From Cadophora sp. MPI-SDFR-AT-0126 (taxonomy: Eukaryota; Ascomycota; Leotiomycetes; Helotiales; Ploettnerulaceae): a DNA stretch of 64,000 nucleotides. Made by a program: the position numbers and the translations under genes. The notes below the pieces were generated by a model. That model saw only the letters and a program-made list of their open reading frames with translations. It searched no databases and was not told the origin of the DNA. Shown one piece after another: positions 58,740-64,000 of this stretch. The stretch covers positions 434,001 through 498,000 of the forward strand of contig JAGMVK010000024.1 of assembly GCA_020747065.1 (NCBI GenBank). Reading direction: 5' to 3'. Within the stretch, counting starts at the first letter, position 1. Every line of letters begins with the position of its first letter.

Positions 58740-60092
58740 AAGTCCTATTCATTCTTGTAAGAAACTAAGCTTTAGCTAAAGCTCAAGTGTAGCTCAAGTG
58801 TAAGTCTACTTTCTCGTCTTTGTTGTTTCTCGATATCTGAGACCAAGGACTCCACTTTATATTTACACCTCTATTTGGCTTTTACATAACGTCGTACCCC
58901 CTTAAGTGCGACATAGAACACAGCCTGAAGCGATCACTAAATTAAGCGAGCCTCAGTGAACCTCAACTACTACACTTAGCTAGTGCGGGACTACTTAGCG
59001 CCTCCAAGAGGCGGCACAACCTATAGCGCTGTATCTATCGCACTCAAGGGGACAGTGCATAAGCGACGATATATCTTAGTAGTAAATATACGAGATAGAG
59101 AACCATTATTAATAAGAGTAGCGAGATTAGAATTAAAGTGTCAAAATTTTCAACGAGGTCTATGAGATAATCTGTATTGTAGTGATTTTAATTTTAGAGG
59201 GGTCCCAAAGCGTGGTGGTTTTGATAGCTGGGATAGCTTCAAATCTGGGATTTATAATCGAGAAAACATCGACGTTGCGTATTATGGGTTTTGACTTGTA
59301 TTACAAACCTTGTTTTTACATCATATGTACGTCACTTATTGTGATTGCTATATCGTGAGATCGACATATTGAGTCGATGACCGAGAGAAAGCCGAATTGA
59401 TTGTAATAGATTAGATCGACGTTTCTAAGCTCCATCAAAATATCTTTGTGAGAAACATCAGGATCATTCTCGTGCTATCTTGACTTACTTCCTTAGTCGG
59501 AATCACAATAGCATTTTTTTGTTCTAGTATTGCCTATAGTTTTCAGTTCGGTTGCTTCTGGCTGGGCTCGCGGAGCCCTTGTCGTTCTCGGCCAAATTCC
59601 GCCAATTTTCATTGCGGAGTATACTTGTCTTCGATGGCTATGGAAGCGGATTAGGATTCCGACGGATCTTGTAGCTATGCAGAAAGCGAATCGTCGTCGG
59701 CTTGAATATATCTACGATCGAGAGTATCGCGCCATAGCAAAAAGGTGGGAAAACAAAAAGGCGATCTAAGCACGAAGATTGTTTCCCTTGCCTGTTCTTG
59801 GTGACGATCGTCACTGTATATAATTTAAAGTAGCTGCACAAACCTCTCGACGGGTGAACAGCATATATGAGCGTCCATTACAAGACTAATGTGTTTTCAA
59901 AGTTGTACCATTTTCGCGAGCAAGCAGAGTAATCCCAACTACACATGATACTACCGGTAGATGTCCTTAATGCCTGATCTCGGTGGAAATGATCTGAGAA
60001 TGGCTAGCCATTCGATATAGTTCATGAGCACTTCTTCAGTATCCTCCCGCAATCATCAATTATAAAGTCACTGCCCTCCTTCCTTAAAGCGG
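58740..60092. other. sparse region; one short frame of doubtful coding status
   Basis: No confident gene. A 79-aa plus-strand frame at 59530-59769 has a hydrophobic first half and a basic helical second half (QKANRRRLEYIYDREYRAIA). It could be the last exon of a decayed gene, but no upstream exon was found. Confidence 0.35.
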
Positions 60093-60314
60093 TCATAGTA
60101 ATTTCGCGCAAGTCAACAAGAAAGTAAGCAAGTGAGGATTGAGGTCCCATTTCCCAATATCTAGTCCCACTAGCTCAAATTCTTCAAGTAGCGGCCATTT
60201 AATGCCACCAACATCCCTTCGATACCTGAGTCCCAATTCATGAATAATTACTCTATCCCTCTTTTCACGAAAATATAAACGCCACCCATCGCAAGCAGTC
60301 AACCTCAGCTTCAC
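60093..60314 (-). pseudogene. possible leucine-rich gene fragment
   Basis: A 73-aa minus-strand frame with IHELGLRYRRDVGGIKWPLL and EEFELVGLDIG resembles part of a leucine-rich repeat region of fungal F-box-type proteins. No F-box or further repeats are present around it. Assignment is weak. Confidence 0.25.
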
Positions 60315-60407
60315 ATTTCCCCCTGGCCAGTACCTCGATTTTCTTCCGTGTAGTAGGATGTTACATCAGCAGCTCCAACGCCCTCAAACGACCGTTCCTA
60401 CTTTCCT

Positions 60408-60941
60408 TCAAAGATACGCACTAGGCGTACCCCAAATCGGTGCAATAGCATCAATCTCGTCGCCGTCCCTCCCCTGAAACCCGATCAACCCCATTCCAGC
60501 CGGAGCCGTCCATGTCGTACAGGTACCAGATGTAGCTCCCGCATTCACTCCGTAACCAAGTGTCGTTGTCACCGATAGGTAGAAGATTCGAGTGTGATAA
60601 GGAGTCAGGGCGTTCGGTCGGTACCGGTCAGCGCAAGCCTTGACTGTAGTTATATCCTCGCCGTACGCGAGTGCGAGGGAGTGTGCGGTCCCTCCATCGC
60701 CACCGTGAGTTATTGCTGGTATGCCATTCCAGGCATAGGTGTAGGAGATGCCGTCCACACGAGAGCCTCCACGAATGGTGATCGATGCGAGTATAGCGGA
60801 TGATTCGCTTGCTGTGACAGTGGAGAGGTCCGAAAACGCTGTGCCGTGATCCAGGCCGCCAACCAAAGTCGTCTCTTGTATTGTGCCCTGCACCAAAAAG
60901 GGTAAGCCGAGGGCAATTGCGATAAGAGAGAAGTGAACCAT
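60408..60941 (-). CDS. secreted jacalin-like lectin
   Basis: 177 aa from the ATG at 60941 (an upstream in-frame ATG at 60956 adds five residues). Residues 1-19 form a signal peptide (VHFSLIAIALGLPFLVQG). The rest is a single jacalin-type beta-prism: GGLDHGTAFSD near the start, ITIRGGSRVDGISYTY, the HGGDGGT loop, and the final DEIDAIAPIW strand. In jacalin lectins the first Gly region and the GxxGDEIDAI-like loop form the sugar-binding site, and both are present here. The protein is expected outside the cell as a carbohydrate-binding factor. It is divergent from the aerolysin-like gene at 61932, about 1 kb away. The family assignment is strong; the sugar bound is unknown. Confidence 0.85.
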   Translation of the reverse strand: MVHFSLIAIALGLPFLVQGTIQETTLVGGLDHGTAFSDLSTVTASESSAILASITIRGGSRVDGISYTYAWNGIPAITHGGDGGTAHSLALAYGEDITTVKACADRYRPNALTPYHTRIFYLSVTTTLGYGVNAGATSGTCTTWTAPAGMGLIGFQGRDGDEIDAIAPIWGTPSAYL

Positions 60942-61931
60942 CTTGATAGGGTACAAGGTGACTGTTGGGGATGGTTGTGCGAAAGTAAGAGAAGCGATGG
61001 TGACAGCAAGGCCTAGTACAATGGCTACAGTTGAAATAGGGGTTTTCTGGTGAGGAACCAGCTGTGTTTACATCCTATGGGAGCATAAGAATACCAATAC
61101 GTAGACCTTTTATGGTGCTCGCAGTTATTGACATGTGTCAAGCATCGCTGCTCCTTGAATTCTCGAGACCATGTATTGATCGGTTGTGGCTTGCGACAAA
61201 TTACTGAAATAGGCAGGCTGTAAAGGTTTCTTCATGAGTGAGGACAACAGTGTTGTTGTGAATGACCTCGGGGTTTGACGGTCTCTCGTTAAGGTTTGAC
61301 TTAAACGTGCAACCCCATGCATGCACGTGCATTAACTACCATAATAAGAACCTTACGAGCGTTATTATTAATTGATCCAGGAACTCAATTTCCGTGAACT
61401 CAATCTCTGTCCTTGCTCTCATTGGTCTGCGCTTCGGTCAAACCTTTAAAGAGTTTTAACTTTACGGCGCATCTATCGATAAGGACTAGATGCTTTACAT
61501 GTGACCTTATACACCTGGGAGCACAAGCTCAAATGTCTTCTCTGCCAAATGCTGAACGCAACTACTCGGCAGAAATTGAATGAATTATCGGTCCGAGGGC
61601 TGAGATGTTGAACTGCCGACATATTGCGCAGAACCTTCAGAGACCACCTTCCATAAACAACTTATTTCTTTTCAAGGATCATGAGTGAGTTGTGAGGAGA
61701 GAGAGGGATCTGATCGTGAACGGGTCAATTTTCGGTTGTATTTTTGGGCAATAGGCAACTTCAATTTTGAAAGGTTGCTCATTGGCCTAGATTAGTTTGA
61801 TAACAGCAAGCCTGCAGCTACTCCTTATATAACTGTGGGATAGCGTCTCCTTGACCAACTAACAAGATTCTGAATCCGGTGTTACTTTCTTTGTGTGTCC
61901 GCAAGGAAGGATTCATATCCACACCCTCATC
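60942..61931. promoter_or_regulatory. shared intergenic region between divergent lectin and aerolysin-like genes
   Basis: 990 bp separate the two start codons and contain no recognised gene. TATA-like TCCTTATATAAC occurs at about 61820-61831, roughly 100 bp upstream of the right gene. Shared regulation is inferred from geometry only. Confidence 0.35.
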
Positions 61932-63484
61932 ATGTACTTCTCCCAAATACTTTTGGTGACGTCCACCTTGGCTGGTGTTCTCGTTCGTGGAACACCAGTT
62001 CTGACTGAGACGTTGGTCGATTCGGAGATTGCAACCAACTTTGATGCGAGAGATATTTTTGAGCCATCTATCCAATGGAAGTTTGAAGATTCAGATGAGT
62101 TTCATTCTGCCCAGAAGGATGCCACTACCCCTAGTCCGCTGCTCAGACGAGACACGCTGATTCCTGCAAATGACCCATCTCTGCAGACAAAACCTGTAGT
62201 TTCGACCGGATCTATTACAAAGGCTCAACTCGCAATTTGGGTCGCCGAGGGGTCAACTATGAAGACAAAGAGGGACTCAACAGATAATGCAGCATCGTTG
62301 AACGTCCGTCTGCTTCCGGCGGAAGAGCCCCGACCAGTGGCAGAGCGGCAGACAATTCCTATCATAGCAGAAACAACTCGGATCTTTGGTAACCAGGGGA
62401 TTGCGACCGCCAAGGAAACTGTCATTGCTGGCCCATTCAAGACGATAGAAACATGGGTGGGGCCAAATACCTTAAGCGGAATGAGGTTGACGGACAATAA
62501 TGATGTTGTTGTATCTGTTGGAACAGTAAGCTGCATATCCTTGCGTGGTCTTGATACTATTTAAGCCTGGTTGCTGACAGTTGTACAATTAGATCAACAC
62601 GAGTTCTGACACCTACAAGTATTTCGTGTTTGGCGGAGGTGAAATCATCAAGGCACTCCGAATATGGGCCTCCAGCAGTGGTGGCTACGAGCGCTTCACA
62701 GGTTTCGACTTCACCACCAACCTTGGTAACACTTTCCTCTGCGGCTTTCAAGTCGACCCAACTGACGACGTTGCCATTACGCGCAACGTTGGCGGAGGCT
62801 TCATCTACGCGATACATGCTTCCGTTGTGTCGAACAAGATTTACAACTTCGGTATCGATATGGTAGCCCCAGTGACGACACTGAAGTACGATGCAATGAA
62901 CTTCACGGATTTTGTGAATGGGGAGATCACACTGACGAATGGAGCAATCGTCACAGCTGGAAGACTGCTTCTCGATAACAGAAACACATCAGTCAGCCAG
63001 AGCGCCCAGCTTAGGCTTGATTCTATCGAGACATACGCACGGGCAATAACGAGTAGGTGGTTAGCCACAGCGCAAGTTCAGCAGGCGTTTGGGGTCTCAA
63101 TCACTGCTGGCCTACCTGTTGTGGGTAGTACTGTTTCTGCCACGACTACCATCATGGTTCAGGGACAATACGGGGAGGTGCGTAATTCAGAGATGCCTTT
63201 ACACCCAATGAATGCTAATTCGTCTTCGCCAGGAAAAACAAATAACGACAACTAGCGCAATCGACTATGGAGCTTGGGGAACCATAGTCTGTCCGGCTGG
63301 CCGGGTTTGTCGCGCTCAAGCCGTGTTGACCCGGTGGGCCGGCTTTACTTTCAATTTCGTTGCAACCATGAAGCTGACAACAACAACCGGTGCTGTATGG
63401 ACGTGGAAGAATCGGGGGACGTATCAAGGCACAGACTTCGCAGATTGGATAGTGACTTTGGGAGAATACACCGTAGTTGGCTGA
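61932..63484 (+). CDS. secreted aerolysin-like (natterin-type) beta-pore-forming protein family
   Basis: Three exons (61932-62525, 62593-63177, 63233-63484) join in phase 0 and encode 476 aa. The 67-nt and 55-nt introns have GTAAGC and GTGCGT donors and TTAG and CCAG acceptors. An upstream in-frame ATG at 61893 is less likely because the signal peptide starts at the second Met (residues 1-20). Residues about 20-120 form a polar pro-region with a possible dibasic cleavage site (LLRRD). Residues about 165-245 look like a beta-prism or lectin-type module. The remaining 230 residues are long amphipathic beta strands rich in T, S and V, with a CPAGRVC disulphide-like pair. That pattern is typical of aerolysin/ETX-MTX2 folds. 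The family is inferred from pattern, not from a search. A role in defence, competition or virulence is speculative. Confidence 0.55.
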
Positions 63485-64000
63485 TCAGAGCGCTGATGAT
63501 ATTTTGTGGGCTTTATTTTATTATTTTTATCTGGTTCTTACTAGCAACCTGAGATATGAATCTTTTATAGTCATAGCAGCCTCGAGGATGGGCTAAAAAG
63601 ATCGTGAGATTAGTGATAAGCTTTTGGTGAGAAGCACTTTTCTTCCCTGTCGGTGAAGCGTGTAGCTTCGGCTGATGAAGTAGATGAGAAACACAGAGAA
63701 GTCTACTTCACCACCGCTTCTGGCGAATTAGAAGAGACAACAGCTTTAGTGAGATAGCAAAGCCTTGTTGACGCATATGAACCTAGGTATTTGGTCCGCT
63801 AGTAAGTCAACCCCTACAATCGAGAATCCGTCAGCTGCTACGCCGCACCCATCTCTAAATCAAGTCGCCAAAATGAACTATTGCGAATCCGTATCATCAT
63901 ATAAACAGCTCAAAGCAAATGGTTCCTAGCCTCTGATGTCCCCCAAGCAATGATCGTACACTAATGACCTCAACACCGCTCCACAGTTATCCGCAGATAT
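63485..64000. other. 3' flank, no gene recognised
   Basis: No coding sequence seen up to the end of the window. Confidence 0.45.

Overview
The window looks like nuclear DNA of a filamentous ascomycete (Pezizomycotina). Short introns with GTRNGY donors and CTRAY-like branch points interrupt most genes. There is a HET-domain protein, a fungal ubiquitin-like-domain protein and HSPA12-type Hsp70-like proteins. Long TA-rich stretches carry transposons whose codons are converted to TAA/TAG by C-to-T or G-to-A changes, the signature of repeat-induced point mutation (RIP). No housekeeping gene was recognised, so this is an accessory, transposon-rich compartment.

Layout. 1-850 is AT-rich decayed DNA that cuts the 3' end of an Hsp70-like gene (855-2123, minus). 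3.3-10.9 kb holds a membrane-anchored protein of unknown function (3301-4904), a small helical protein (4958-5425, minus), a charged low-complexity protein with frame changes (6771-7638, minus) and a HET-domain gene (8185-10848). 12.7-15.9 kb holds a TPR fragment from an NLR-type receptor and a four-exon gene with a fungal helical N-terminus and a ubiquitin-like domain. 16-22.5 kb mixes Tc1-like transposon relics, AT-rich DNA and three genes of unknown function, one with eight pentapeptide-like repeats.

22.56-44.99 kb is a nested transposon stack. A Tc1-like element, with matching terminal inverted repeats at 22557 and 44993 and TA on both sides, is filled by a RIP-mutated Ty1/copia element (about 23.5-30.6 kb, minus) and a Ty3/gypsy element with two 274-bp LTRs (30706-44141, minus). 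The gypsy element is itself interrupted by a pogo/Fot1-type element (40850-42683) with perfect inverted repeats of about 52 bp.

45-52 kb carries a retroelement protease-like scrap, a two-exon gene of unknown function (47167-47978), an 800-bp near-perfect palindromic element inserted in that gene's stop codon, and a second Hsp70-like gene with frameshifts and stops (49552-51728). 52-60 kb is sparse, with one multi-pass glycoprotein-like membrane protein (54834-56543, minus). At the right end a secreted jacalin-like lectin (60408-60941, minus) and a secreted aerolysin-like protein (61932-63484, plus) are divergently transcribed. The HET, ubiquitin-like-domain, TPR and Hsp70-like genes belong to families tied to fungal non-self recognition. 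That they act together here is inference.
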